Shown: positions 25,735 to 34,767, counted from the stretch's first letter. The stretch: DNA of 64,000 nucleotides from Aggregicoccus sp. 17bor-14 (GCF_009659535.1 NZ_VJZZ01000005.1:357095-421094), one strand, 5' to 3'. The notes: a model not told the origin generated them from the sequence alone. Numbers and translations are program-made.

Positions 25735-27807
25735 TCAGTTGCGCAGGCGCAGGCTGCGCTCGTGCTCTCGCGCGAGCGCGGCGTCCTCGATGAGGCCCGC
25801 CTGGGCGAGCAGCGTGGCGGCGGTGGCGTAGAGCTCCGCCGCCTCGGGCGAGAGCAGCACCTCCTCGTCGCCGTTCGCCGCCTTGAGCAGCTGGGGCAGC
25901 GCGCGCGAGGGCTCGGCGGCGCGCAGCCAGTGCTGGGCGAGGAGGATGGGCGGCGCCCCCTGCTCCTCGAGCACCGCGGCGACCAGGCCGTGGAGCATGG
26001 CCTTCATCGCCGGGGCCATGGCGGCCTCGAGCGTCTCGTGGATGAGGTCGTGGCTGAAGCGCTCGTCCACGAGCAGCTGGGCGCCCTCCAGCTCGCGCGC
26101 CGCCTCGCGCAGCTCGCGCTCCGGCTGGCGCAGGATGCGCGCGGCGAGCCGCAGGGAGAACTGGGCCCCGGCGACGGCCGCCACCTGCGCGAGCACGAGC
26201 GCGCGCGAGGAGAGCCGCTCGAGGCGGTGCTGGATGAGGGTACTCACCTTGGCGGGGATGGGCAGGCGCTCGGGCCAGCCGCGCTCCAGCGCGCCCGTCT
26301 CCAGCAGGTGGCGCACCGTCTCCACGACGAAGAGGGGGTTGCCGCCGGTGTGCTGGGCGAGCGCCTGCGCGTGCTCGGCGAGGCCGCGCACCCCGAGGCC
26401 CTCCAGCAGCGCGTGCACCTCGGGGGCGCTGAGCGGCGCGAGGCGCACGACTTCCGCGCGCTCGGCGGCGACGAGGCGCGCCACCGCCTGGCGCGACCAC
26501 GTGGGCAGCTCCGCCTCGCGGTAGCAGTCGATGAGGTGCGGGCGCTCGTGGCGCCACGCGGCGCCCTGGCGCGCCTCGCGCGAGAGCAGCGCGTAGGTGA
26601 AGAGCTCGGAGCTCGCCGCGTCCCAGTACTGCACGTCATCGGTGACGATGGTGCGAAAGCGCCCGAGCTCGCTCCACATGACCTCGGTGACCGCGTCGTA
26701 GAAGCGCAGCTTGTCCTCTGCGCTGGAGAGCGGGCGCGGCTGCTCGCCGGGGCCTCCCAGCTCGGGCATGAGGCGCAGCAGCTCGCGGCGGATCCACTCC
26801 GGCAGCTGCAGCGTGGGGCGCTGGGAGAGGATGGCGCGCAGCGCGCGGGCCTGGGAGGCGTAGGGGATGGCGGTGTCGCCGAGCCGCCCCTCGGTGCGGT
26901 GCCACATGCCCCAGGACTCGGCGATCTCCTCCGAGAGCCGCGTCTTGCCGATGCCCGCCTCCCCCACCAGGAACACCATCTTGCCCGCCATGCAGGCGCG
27001 CTCCACCTGCTCCCACGCCTCGTCGCGGCCCACCAGGATGCGGGGCCGGCGCACCGCGAGCGGCAGCAGCGGGCGCGGCGGCGTGGCGGTGGGCGGGTGC
27101 GCGGGCGCCGCGTGCTCGATCTCCCGCGCGAGCGCCAGGGTCTCGGGCGTGGGGCGCACGCCCAGCTCCTGCTCGAGCACCGCGCTCACCCGCTGGAAGG
27201 CCGCGAGGGCCGCGCCGCGCTCGCCGCGCAGGAAGTGCAGCCGCATCTGCGCGCGCGCCGCCTCCTCGCTCTCGGGCTCCACCTGCACCCAGCCGCGCAC
27301 CAGCGCGAGCGCGCCCCCGAGGTCCCCCGCGCCCTCGAGCCGCGCCAGCTCCCGCTCGCGCGCGGTGCGCCGCCAGCCCTCCACCGCCACCCGCATCGCC
27401 TCCAGCCAGCGCTCGAGCTCCGAGCAGCCCTCCAGCTCCAGCCCCTCGAGCACCTGCGCCCGGGAGGCCGCGAGCACGTCGGCGTGGCGCCCCCCCTCGG
27501 CCGCCTCGCGCAGCAGCGCCGCATCCACGCGGGCATCCGGGGCGAGCTGCAGCCCCTCGGCGTCACCGAGGACGAGCTCCGCGTCGGTGAGCATGCGCAG
27601 CCGGCGCAGCAGCGCGCGCATGTTGTTGCGCACCATCGTGGGCTCCGAGTCCGGCCACAGCAGGCACGCCAGCGGGTACTTGGGCGAGGGGCCACACAGC
27701 GCGAGGTACGCGAAGAGCGCGGCGGCGCGGCGCTCGAGGCGCAGCGCGCGGCCGTCCGGAGCCACGAGCCGTGCGATCCCCAGCACTTCGATCGACCAGG
27801 TGGCCAT
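25735..27807 (-). CDS. BTAD/SARP-type transcriptional regulator with AAA ATPase domain, second copy
   Basis: A 690-residue paralogue of the protein at 7542-9641. The winged helix is at about 5-100 (IARLVAPDGRALRLERRAAALFAYLA; LLWPDSEPTMVRNNMRALLRRLR), and BTAD is at about 110-250 (PESEEAARAQMRLHFLRGERGAALAAFQRV). The ATPase begins LVGRDEAWEQV with Walker A GEAGIGKTRL and a Walker B-like TIVTDDVQYWD, then QHTGGNPLFVVETVRHLLE. No C-terminal helix-turn-helix. It is divergent from the TonB receptor gene with 287 bases between them, where an 8-bp direct repeat of 22-bp period lies. SARP regulators classically bind such repeats, so this protein probably controls the receptor operon; that is inference. 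Confidence 0.87.
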   Translation of the reverse strand: MATWSIEVLGIARLVAPDGRALRLERRAAALFAYLALCGPSPKYPLACLLWPDSEPTMVRNNMRALLRRLRMLTDAELVLGDAEGLQLAPDARVDAALLREAAEGGRHADVLAASRAQVLEGLELEGCSELERWLEAMRVAVEGWRRTARERELARLEGAGDLGGALALVRGWVQVEPESEEAARAQMRLHFLRGERGAALAAFQRVSAVLEQELGVRPTPETLALAREIEHAAPAHPPTATPPRPLLPLAVRRPRILVGRDEAWEQVERACMAGKMVFLVGEAGIGKTRLSEEIAESWGMWHRTEGRLGDTAIPYASQARALRAILSQRPTLQLPEWIRRELLRLMPELGGPGEQPRPLSSAEDKLRFYDAVTEVMWSELGRFRTIVTDDVQYWDAASSELFTYALLSREARQGAAWRHERPHLIDCYREAELPTWSRQAVARLVAAERAEVVRLAPLSAPEVHALLEGLGVRGLAEHAQALAQHTGGNPLFVVETVRHLLETGALERGWPERLPIPAKVSTLIQHRLERLSSRALVLAQVAAVAGAQFSLRLAARILRQPERELREAARELEGAQLLVDERFSHDLIHETLEAAMAPAMKAMLHGLVAAVLEEQGAPPILLAQHWLRAAEPSRALPQLLKAANGDEEVLLSPEAAELYATAATLLAQAGLIEDAALAREHERSLRLRN

Positions 27808-27833
27808 CCGTCCCAGACTCCTGCGCTGCGCAC

Positions 27834-27863
27834 GCCCTGTGTCTGCGTAACGCAGGCCCTGTG
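27834..27863 (+). promoter_or_regulatory. Candidate SARP-type operator: GCCCTGTG direct repeat with 22-bp period
   Basis: GCCCTGTG occurs at 27834-27841 and again at 27856-27863, start-to-start distance 22 bp (two helical turns). Between them sits a perfect CTGCGT-A-ACGCAG palindrome (27843-27855). SARP activators bind direct repeats spaced 11 or 22 bp, located shortly upstream of the -10. A CATATC stretch lies five to ten bases downstream. The site is in the divergent promoter region of a BTAD regulator and a TonB receptor. Confidence 0.5.
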
Positions 27864-28094
27864 CGCGCATATCTGGGAGACGCACGGGCCGCGTCCGGTG
27901 GGCCACGGGCACCGTTGCATCCGTGCGTGATGGCCGCGTGACGAGCGCCCGCGCGCATGTGCTCTCCCGCATCACCCGGCCATCACTGCGTGCGTGCCAC
28001 CGTCGCCTGGCTCGGAGGGAACGCACAGCTCGCGCTCCCTGCGCGCTTCGCAGCGGCCGTGACGGCCGTGGCCGTTCACCTGGGAGGTCCTCGT

Positions 28095-31000
28095 ATGAAA
28101 CCGTCTCGCGTACTCCGGGCAACCGGAGCATTCCTCGCCGCCGCGCTGCTCTACGGGCCGGCGGCGCTCGCCCAGACTGGCGTCATCACCGGCACGGTGA
28201 GCGACAGCGCCACCCACAAGCCCGCGCCGGACGTGGTGGTGACGGCCACGTCCCCGAACCTGCAGGGCGAGCAGGTGGTGGTGACGGACGCCACCGGCCA
28301 GTACCGCATCCCGCAGCTGCCGCCGGGCAACTACACGCTGCGCTTCGAGAAGGAGCAGTTCCAGCCCTACAGCCGTACCGCCATCCAGCTGCGCGTGGAC
28401 CGCACCATCCGCGTCAACGTGGAGCTGCTGCCCACCGGCCTCACCGAGGAGATCCTCGTCCAGGGCACCGCGCCCACCGTGGACGTGGGCTCCACCTCCA
28501 CGGGCGTGAACGTGGGCGCGGACTTCGTGCGTCACATCGCGGTGGTGGCGCCCAGCGGCAAGGGCGGCGCGGCGCGCTCCTTCGAGTCTCTCGCGGACAT
28601 CGCTCCGGGCGCCAACACGGACACCTACGGCGTGAGCCTCAGCGGCACCACGTCCCCGGAGAACGCCTTCGTCATCGACGGCCTGTCCGTCAACGATCCC
28701 GGCTTCGGCACCCTGGGCACGCCGCTGAGCGTGGAGTTCATCCAGGACGTGAACGTCATCACCGGCGGCTACATGCCCGAGTACGGGCGGGCCACGGGCG
28801 GCGTGCTCAACGCCGTCACGAAGAGCGGCTCCAACGAGTTCCACGGCTCGGTGTTCGCGAACTTCACCCCCGGCAGCCTCGAGGGCACGGCCACCCCCGT
28901 GGTCTCGCAGGGCAGCGCCATCTCCAGCACCAGCAGCCTGCACGCGCTGGGGGACTTCGGCGCGGAGCTCGGCGGCCCCATCCTCAAGGACAAGCTGTGG
29001 TTCTACGCGGGCATCGCCCCCTCCTTCACCCGCTACGACGTGGAGCGCGGCATCAACGCCCGCGTCTCGTGCGCGGCGGGCAGCGCGGGCTGCGTCGGCG
29101 GTGACCCGGCGGACGGCACGCCCGGCGCACAGCAGGACGAGAACGGCTTCTACGTGGTGAACCGCGTGGAGGGCACCACCACCCACCGCTTCGCCGACCA
29201 GCGCGCCGTGCAGTACATCGGCAAGCTCACCTACCTGGTGAACCAGGACCACAACATCAGCCTCTCGGTGTACGGCAGCCCCAACCGCTCCGGCAGCGCG
29301 AGCGCGTACGCCCTCGCGAACCAGAGCGGTCAGCCTGCCATCGCGGTGCAGGGCCAGTTCGACTCGCTGGGCACCCGCAACTCCAACAGCGCAATGGACA
29401 TGGCGCTCAAGACGGCGTCCTCGTTCATGGACAAGCGCCTGCTCGTGGACGCCACGCTCGGCTGGCACCACCAGGCGGTGAGCGTGCTGCCGGTGGACGG
29501 CAGCCACATCGGCGACAGCAGCGGGCTCGCCTCGCGGCCGGGCGTGCAGTTCCGCCCCAACGGGGGCCGCAGCGTGACCGACTTCGAGTTCCAGGACGAC
29601 GCCGCGGTGCGCGCCGCCTGCACCGGCCCCGGCGGGCAGCTGCTGTGCCCCGTCACCACCTACAACGCGGGTGGCACCACGGCGCAGCTGAGTGACGACA
29701 CGCTGGACCGCTACCAGGGCAAGGCGGTGGGCACCTTCCTCGCGAATGCCGCGGGCCGCCACGTGTTCAAGGCGGGCGTGGACGTGGAGGCGCTGCGCTA
29801 CGACCGGCTGAAGGCGCTCGCCGGCGGCGCCTTCCTGCGCGAGTCGCTCAACTCGGGCGCCAACTTCACCGAGTTCCGCAACTTCGGCTACCTCACCGCA
29901 CCGGGCGCCTTCGAGCGCCAGGCCTCGGTGAACGCCATCTCCACCAGCAACACGGTCGGCGGCTTCCTGCAGGACAGCTGGAGCGTGCTCGACCTCTTCA
30001 CCATCAACGCGGGCGTCCGCTACGACCAGCAGCGGATGTACGGCGACGACGACCTGCTCGCGCTGAACCTCGGCAACCAGTGGAGCCCGCGCGTCGGCGT
30101 GCTGTACGACTTCACCCAGCAGGGCCGCTCCAAGGTCTACGCGAACTACGCGCGCTTCTACGAGCAGGTCCCGCTGGACCTCGCCGACCGCCAGTTCCCC
30201 GGTGAGCGCCAGGTGAGCATCGCGCACCGCAAGACGCTGCGCGGCAGCGGGGCCGCGAACTGCAACCTGAGCGTGAACGACCTGTCCGCCTCGACCGGCG
30301 CGTGCCTGGACACGAGCAACCTCGCGGGCCTCACCCCGCTCTCGGGCGACAACGACCCCAACAGCTTCCTGCTCCCGGTGGGCGGCGTGCGCAGCCCGGT
30401 GGACCCGGACCTGAAGCCGCAGAGCTCGGACGAGTTCGTGGCGGGCGCCGAGTACGAGGTCATCGCCAATGGGCGCGTGGGCGCGAGCTACACGCGCCGG
30501 TACATGAACGCGATCATCGAGGACATGAGCCGCGATGACGGCAACACCTACTTCATCGGCAACCCGAGCCGCGGCATCGCCCGCGACTTCCCCGCGGCAA
30601 CCCGCGACTACAGCGCCGTGACGGTCTTCTTCGACAAGACCTTCGCGGACCGCTGGCTCGCCCAGGTCAGCTACACGTGGAGCAAGCTCGAGGGCAACTA
30701 CGCCGGCCTCTTCCGCCCCGAGGACGGCCAGCTGGACCCGAACATCAACGCGGACTTCGACCTCGTCTCGCTGCTGCCCAACCGCACCGGCCCGCTGCCG
30801 GGCGATCGCACGCACAACCTCAAGGTGTTCGCGGCGAAGGAGTTCCTCGTCTCCAACAACGTGAGCTTCAACCTCGGGGCCACCTACCGCGGCCGCTCGG
30901 GCACGCCCTACAGCTACCTGGGCGCCTTCCCCGGCTACGGCAACGGCCAGGCCTTCCTCCTCGAGCGCGGCGCTGCGGGGCGCACCCCCTGGCGCAACGA

Positions 31001-31310
31001 CATCGATGGGCGCGTGGGGCTCAACTACAAGCTGAGCGAGAACAACCTCGTCACGGTGGGTGTGGACGTGTTCAACCTCTTCAACTTCCAGCAGGCCACG
31101 CTGGTCGACGAGAACTACACCTTCGGCAACCCGCAGCCCTGCGTGAACACCACCACCGACGCTCGCGAGTGCCTGCTGGGCCAGGTGAACCCGGACGCAG
31201 ACGTGCCGGGCGAGAAGTTCACCGAGGCGGACATCAACCCGAACTTCGGCAAGGCCACCCAGTACCAGGCGCCCCGCTCCATCCGCTTCGGCGCGAAGGT
31301 GACCTTCTAA
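28095..31310 (+). CDS. TonB-dependent outer-membrane receptor with N-terminal carboxypeptidase-regulatory-like domain
   Basis: A 1071-residue precursor preceded by GGGAGG. A signal peptide (FLAAALLYGPAALAQ) is followed by a CarboxypepD_reg-like beta sandwich (about 30-115; GVITGTVSDSATHKPAPDV, GQYRIPQLPPGNYTLRFEKE). The plug domain is at about 130-250 (ENAFVIDGLSVNDPGF, IQDVNVITGGYMPEYGRATGGVLNAVTKSG). The rest is a beta barrel ending in phenylalanine (FGAKVTF), as required for BAM-dependent insertion. This is the OAR/SusC-like group common in myxobacteria and acidobacteria. The ligand is unknown. It is coupled to a small lipoprotein gene (TAATG overlap), a receptor-lipoprotein pairing reminiscent of, but not homologous by eye to, SusCD. 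Confidence 0.9.
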   Translation: MKPSRVLRATGAFLAAALLYGPAALAQTGVITGTVSDSATHKPAPDVVVTATSPNLQGEQVVVTDATGQYRIPQLPPGNYTLRFEKEQFQPYSRTAIQLRVDRTIRVNVELLPTGLTEEILVQGTAPTVDVGSTSTGVNVGADFVRHIAVVAPSGKGGAARSFESLADIAPGANTDTYGVSLSGTTSPENAFVIDGLSVNDPGFGTLGTPLSVEFIQDVNVITGGYMPEYGRATGGVLNAVTKSGSNEFHGSVFANFTPGSLEGTATPVVSQGSAISSTSSLHALGDFGAELGGPILKDKLWFYAGIAPSFTRYDVERGINARVSCAAGSAGCVGGDPADGTPGAQQDENGFYVVNRVEGTTTHRFADQRAVQYIGKLTYLVNQDHNISLSVYGSPNRSGSASAYALANQSGQPAIAVQGQFDSLGTRNSNSAMDMALKTASSFMDKRLLVDATLGWHHQAVSVLPVDGSHIGDSSGLASRPGVQFRPNGGRSVTDFEFQDDAAVRAACTGPGGQLLCPVTTYNAGGTTAQLSDDTLDRYQGKAVGTFLANAAGRHVFKAGVDVEALRYDRLKALAGGAFLRESLNSGANFTEFRNFGYLTAPGAFERQASVNAISTSNTVGGFLQDSWSVLDLFTINAGVRYDQQRMYGDDDLLALNLGNQWSPRVGVLYDFTQQGRSKVYANYARFYEQVPLDLADRQFPGERQVSIAHRKTLRGSGAANCNLSVNDLSASTGACLDTSNLAGLTPLSGDNDPNSFLLPVGGVRSPVDPDLKPQSSDEFVAGAEYEVIANGRVGASYTRRYMNAIIEDMSRDDGNTYFIGNPSRGIARDFPAATRDYSAVTVFFDKTFADRWLAQVSYTWSKLEGNYAGLFRPEDGQLDPNINADFDLVSLLPNRTGPLPGDRTHNLKVFAAKEFLVSNNVSFNLGATYRGRSGTPYSYLGAFPGYGNGQAFLLERGAAGRTPWRNDIDGRVGLNYKLSENNLVTVGVDVFNLFNFQQATLVDENYTFGNPQPCVNTTTDARECLLGQVNPDADVPGEKFTEADINPNFGKATQYQAPRSIRFGAKVTF

Positions 31311-32044
31311 TGGGCGCCCGTCCGATGAAGCGCACGGTGCTCGCAGGGCTCGCCACGCTGGGCCTGCTCTCCGGCTGCGACGCGGCACAGCAGGCCACCA
31401 CCTGCCGCGCGGCGAGTGGCGGCAACACCTTCGCGGTGAAGTACACGCTGGTGGGCACCCCCACCGGCTGCGCCGGGGACTTCGTCCCGCGAGCGGGAGA
31501 GCAGCTCGCACTCGCCTCGTACGACCCGCCCGGTGCCGAGCGTCCCACGGTGGCAATCGCAGCGGGGGACAGCCCCCTGCCCGTGTACTCCGCCGAGGGA
31601 GGAACGCCACTGCTCGCGGTGGGCGACTTCACCGAGCGCACGGCGGATGCGAGCACCAGTGCCTGCACGGCGCCCACGCTCAGCCCGCTCGTGGCGGGCG
31701 ACACCACCTACCAGTTCTCCGCACTGCAGCTGTACGTGAGCGCGGCGAACCAGGGCACGCAGCTCAAGAGCCGCCTCACCCTCACCACCGGGACCTGCAG
31801 CGCCACCTACGAGGCGCTGGGCGTCTATCCCGCCACCGACTGCAAGGCGTACGCAGCGGACGACGCGGACCACGAGGCGCCCCTCACCGACGCCCAGGGC
31901 GCGCTGCTGCTGGACCCCTCGCAGTGCGAGCCGGGCCACAACGGCATCAACCCGGACGTCGCGGCGCAGACCGAGTGCGAGCCCCACCTGGGCCTGTGCG
32001 TGCTGCGCGGCAACGACTTCGTGAAGACGGGCGGGGATGCATAG
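31310..32044 (+). CDS. Lipoprotein coupled to the TonB-dependent receptor
   Basis: A 244-residue precursor whose ATG (31310) overlaps the receptor stop in TAATG, so translation is coupled. The signal has lipobox LGLLSGC; an in-frame ATG at 31325 directly before KRTVLAGL could be the true start. The mature part is rich in cysteines and beta strands (TTCRAASGGNTFAVKYTLVG, TGCAGDF, GTCSATYEALG, DCKAYAADD, CEPHLGLCVLRG). No known family recognised. By position it is the probable surface or periplasmic partner of the receptor. A strong terminator follows at 32109. Confidence 0.75.
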   Translation: MGARPMKRTVLAGLATLGLLSGCDAAQQATTCRAASGGNTFAVKYTLVGTPTGCAGDFVPRAGEQLALASYDPPGAERPTVAIAAGDSPLPVYSAEGGTPLLAVGDFTERTADASTSACTAPTLSPLVAGDTTYQFSALQLYVSAANQGTQLKSRLTLTTGTCSATYEALGVYPATDCKAYAADDADHEAPLTDAQGALLLDPSQCEPGHNGINPDVAAQTECEPHLGLCVLRGNDFVKTGGDA

Positions 32045-32108
32045 CGGCTGAAGCGGGATGACGGCGAGGCCCCTTGCGCACGTCTCGAGCGCGAGGGGCC
32101 CTCGCCCC

Positions 32109-32144
32109 GGGGCGCTCCGACCTCCAACGGAGCGCCCCTTGTTT
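32109..32144 (+). terminator. Rho-independent-like terminator after the TonB receptor operon
   Basis: Perfect 10-bp stem GGGGCGCTCC (32109-32118) / GGAGCGCCCC (32129-32138) with a 10-base loop, followed by TTGTTT. It lies 65 bases past the lipoprotein stop codon. Confidence 0.8.
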
Positions 32145-32325
32145 CGCCAGTGCCATCGGCGACATGCCTGCGCTGAGGCAGCACCCGTGCGGCGTGGCTC
32201 CTGGCCAAGACGGATGGGACAGCGCGGGCGGCATGCCTAGCGCGTGGGGGCGCCGGCCTGCGCAGCGCTCCGGGGGTGCGCACGGGAGGAGCAAGGGGCC
32301 TTCCCCTTCGGGCGGGCCGACCTGC

Positions 32326-32461
32326 TGGACGAAGTGTTCCGTCCACGCCCGCCGCAACCGAGTCCCCGGCACGCGCCAGCCTCTCTCCGAAGCGAGGCTT
32401 TGTGTACACGACACGCGTACCGCCGAGAGGAGCGACTCCGCTGGGCGGAACATTTCGTCCA
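32326..32461. repeat. Long-range 16-bp inverted repeat (one mismatch) inside the gene-free region
   Basis: TGGACGAAGTGTTCCG at 32326-32341 pairs with CGGAACATTTCGTCCA at 32446-32461, with one C/T mismatch. The 104-base interior contains a further hairpin at 32378-32399. This could be terminal repeats of a tiny element or the closing stem of a structured RNA. Confidence 0.6.
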
Positions 32462-32599
32462 CGGGTTCCGGTCCGAAGTAGCGCCCTCGGGGCCTGTAAG
32501 ACGTACCGGAAAACCCCCGACATCTCAGAACAGGTGCGCGCGACTCCGCGGCCGGAGGGGTGCCCCTCCCGGGCGCAGGTCGGTGCGGTGCTGAATACA

Positions 32600-32630
32600 A
32601 ACCTCGGGACTTTTGAAATCTCCCGAGGTT
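32600..32630. repeat. Perfect hairpin AACCTCGGGA / TCCCGAGGTT
   Basis: Ten-base perfect arms around an 11-base AT-rich loop (CTTTTGAAATC). There is no T-run on either side, so it is not a typical terminator. Operator palindrome or RNA hairpin. Confidence 0.65.
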
Positions 32631-32800
32631 CGTACACAGGGGCGCGCACGACCATGCCCGACACCCCTCCCCACTCCGCGCATCCCCGGAGCGCCTCGTA
32701 GGGCAGCGCCCTCTCGCGCTCGGCGCATGCGAGGGGAGCCCGTCCCGTCCTGACGTCCCCACAGAGCCGATGCGCGTGTGGCACAGCGGGGCGGATCCAT

Positions 32801-32836
32801 CCCCCACCCCGGCCGTCTCCCGGCGGGGGAGAGGGG
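32801..32836 (+). repeat. Dispersed palindromic intergenic repeat, copy 2 (diverged)
   Basis: Begins CCCCCACCCCGGCCGTCTCC and continues to GGGGGAGAGGGG. Same layout as the copies at 46743 and 54827 but with more differences in the stem. Confidence 0.5.
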
Positions 32837-32918
32837 ACCGTGGGCCCGTCTTCTCCCCCGGTGAACCTCCGAATCACGCTCCGGTCACGCCAACTCTGGA
32901 ATCTGGGCGCCACTATCC

Positions 32919-33866
32919 ATGCGCCTCGAATCCGCCCGCTTCCCGCCCCCCGCGCTCCCCCTCTCGGAGCTCCGTCCTCCCGTGCACTGCGTCGACTACG
33001 GAGGCAGGGGCACGCCGCTGGTGCTGCTGCACGGCCTGGGCGGAAGCCACCTCAACTGGCTCCCCTCCGCGCCGCTGCTCGCCGCGCACGGCCGGGTGCT
33101 GGCGCTGGACCTGGTGGGCTTCGGGCGCACGCCGCCGGCCGGGCGCTCCGTGGGCGTGGAGGGCCAGCGCCAGATGCTGCATCGCTACCTCACCGAGGTG
33201 GTGCGTGAGCCCGCGGTCCTGGTGGGCAACTCCTTCGGAGGCCTCATCGCGCTCGCTCAGGCAGCCGAGGCGCCGCGCACCGTCGCAGGCCTGGTGCTGG
33301 TGAGCCCCGCACAGCGCCCCGCGCCGCAGACGCGGCTGCACCCGACGCAACTGCTGCGGCTCGCGCTGCACACGCTGCCCGGCCTGGGGGAGTTCCTCCT
33401 CTGGTGGGACGGGCGTCGGGGCGGCGCGCGCAAGCTGTTCCTGGACGTGCTCACCCTGGGCTGCGCGGACGTGCGGCGGGTGCCGGCCGAGGTGGTGGAG
33501 CAGAACGTGGCGCTCATCGCGGAGCGGATGGCGCGCATGCCGGTGGGCCACGCGGCGAGCTACCTGCAGGCCACGCGCTCGCTGCTGCTCGCACTCCTGC
33601 GCCGCCGCCGCTTCGAGGCGTGGGTGCGAGGGGTGCAGGCGCCCACGCTGCTCGTCCACGGGCGCGAGGACCGCCTGGTGCCGCTGGCCTTCTCGGAGGC
33701 GCTCGCGGCGCAGCGGCCGGACTGGGAGTTCGCGCCGCTCGAGGACGTGGGGCACGTGCCGCAGATGGAGCAGGCCGAGGCCTTCACGCAGCTGGTGGGC
33801 GGCTGGCTTCCCCGGGCCCTGCCCCGACCCGGGCGTGTCACGCCGCGGTCACCCTCGCTGGGCTAG
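32919..33866 (+). CDS. Alpha/beta hydrolase
   Basis: A 315-residue protein. Oxyanion motif LVLLHGLGGSHLNW, nucleophile serine in LVGNSFGGLIAL (GxSxGG), acid in LLVHGREDRLVP, and catalytic His in EDVGHVPQMEQ. The full triad is present. There is no signal peptide. It is the first of three same-strand genes (hydrolase, fatty-acid desaturase, cobalamin-type radical SAM enzyme), the next starting 76 bases downstream. Context points to lipid metabolism, for example cleavage of an acyl ester or thioester; the substrate cannot be read from sequence. Confidence 0.87.
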   Translation: MRLESARFPPPALPLSELRPPVHCVDYGGRGTPLVLLHGLGGSHLNWLPSAPLLAAHGRVLALDLVGFGRTPPAGRSVGVEGQRQMLHRYLTEVVREPAVLVGNSFGGLIALAQAAEAPRTVAGLVLVSPAQRPAPQTRLHPTQLLRLALHTLPGLGEFLLWWDGRRGGARKLFLDVLTLGCADVRRVPAEVVEQNVALIAERMARMPVGHAASYLQATRSLLLALLRRRRFEAWVRGVQAPTLLVHGREDRLVPLAFSEALAAQRPDWEFAPLEDVGHVPQMEQAEAFTQLVGGWLPRALPRPGRVTPRSPSLG

Positions 33867-33942
33867 TTCAGCGTGCATGGGGGAGCTCGAGAAGCCTGTC
33901 ACTGCGCGGTCACAGGCGTCCCCTACGAGCGGACTCCTCGCC

Positions 33943-34767
33943 ATGGCCCACGCCCTCCCGTCCCGCCCCAATCCCGCCGTCGCGGCTTACCTCCTGCTGG
34001 TGCACGCCGTCGCGCTCACCGCCTTCTGGCTCCCCTGGCCGCCGCACGCCCTCGCCATCGGCCTCTCGCTGTACGTGGCCATCGGCCTGGGCACCACGGT
34101 GGGGCTGCACCGGCTGCTCAGCCACCGCGCGTTCCGCTGCCCGCGGGCAGTGGAGTACGCGCTCGTCACGCTCGCGATGCTCACCGCGCAGGGCAGCCCG
34201 CTCCTGTGGGTGGCCACGTACCGCATCCACCACGCGCGCACGGACGTGGACGGGGACGTGCACTCGCCGCTGCGTGGGCTCTGGTACGCGCACCTGGGGT
34301 GGATCCTCGATGACGCGAGCACCGAGCCCGAGGCCTGGCGCACCTGGTGCCGCGACCTCGCGCACGAGCCCTACTACCACTGGCTCCTGCGCTACCGGCT
34401 GGTGCCGCAAGGAGTCGCGGTGCTGCTCTTCGGGCTGCTGTTCGGCCCCCGCGCCCTGCCTGCCTGCTTCTTCCTGCCGGTGGTGCTCTGGATGCAGAGC
34501 ACCTATTGCGTGAACTCGGTGTGCCACGCGCAGGCCTTCGGCTCGCGCGCCCACGCCACGCGCGACCTCAGCCGCAACGTGTGGTGGGTGGGGCTGCTCG
34601 CGCTGGGCGAGGGCTGGCACAACAACCACCACGCCTTCCCCGGCTCGGCGCGCCTGGGCCAGCGGCCCTGGCAGCTGGACCCGGGCTGGGCCTTCGTGCG
34701 GCTGCTCGAGCGCGGGGGGCTCGCGCGCGACGTGCGCCTCCCCGGCCAGGCGACCCGCCGCGCCTAG
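33943..34767 (+). CDS. Fatty acid (acyl-CoA delta-9 type) desaturase
   Basis: A 274-residue membrane protein with the three histidine boxes of the di-iron desaturases: GLHRLLSHRAF (HxxxxH), YRIHHARTD (HxxHH-like, IHH), and GEGWHNNHHAF (HxxHH). Membrane helices precede box 1 and separate boxes 2 and 3 as usual. These enzymes insert a double bond into saturated acyl chains with O2 and an electron donor. The ATG at 33943 is chosen; an in-frame ATG at 33877 and a GTG before it are possible but would add a non-conserved tail. It lies between an alpha/beta hydrolase and a cobalamin-type radical SAM gene. Confidence 0.88.
   Translation: MAHALPSRPNPAVAAYLLLVHAVALTAFWLPWPPHALAIGLSLYVAIGLGTTVGLHRLLSHRAFRCPRAVEYALVTLAMLTAQGSPLLWVATYRIHHARTDVDGDVHSPLRGLWYAHLGWILDDASTEPEAWRTWCRDLAHEPYYHWLLRYRLVPQGVAVLLFGLLFGPRALPACFFLPVVLWMQSTYCVNSVCHAQAFGSRAHATRDLSRNVWWVGLLALGEGWHNNHHAFPGSARLGQRPWQLDPGWAFVRLLERGGLARDVRLPGQATRRA

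Larger units (their letters stand above)
32145..32918. other. Gene-free region rich in inverted repeats; possible structured RNA or decayed element
   Basis: No credible coding region. Base composition is visibly less GC-rich around 32400-32640 than in neighbouring genes. Hairpins seen: AAGGGG/CCCCTT at 32293-32308; AGCCTC/GAGGCT at 32378-32399; a 16-bp inverted repeat with one mismatch, 32326-32341 (TGGACGAAGTGTTCCG) against 32446-32461 (CGGAACATTTCGTCCA); and a perfect 10-bp stem at 32600-32630. The right end carries a copy of the dispersed palindromic repeat (32801-32836). Open frames on both strands lack ribosome sites and recognisable protein patterns. Confidence 0.6.

Noticed and set aside
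31825..32913. Open frames of 280-360 codons on the minus strand across the gene-free region
   Set aside because: No ribosome binding site, amino-acid composition like translated non-coding DNA, and the inverted repeats lie inside them. They also overlap the lipoprotein gene or its terminator.
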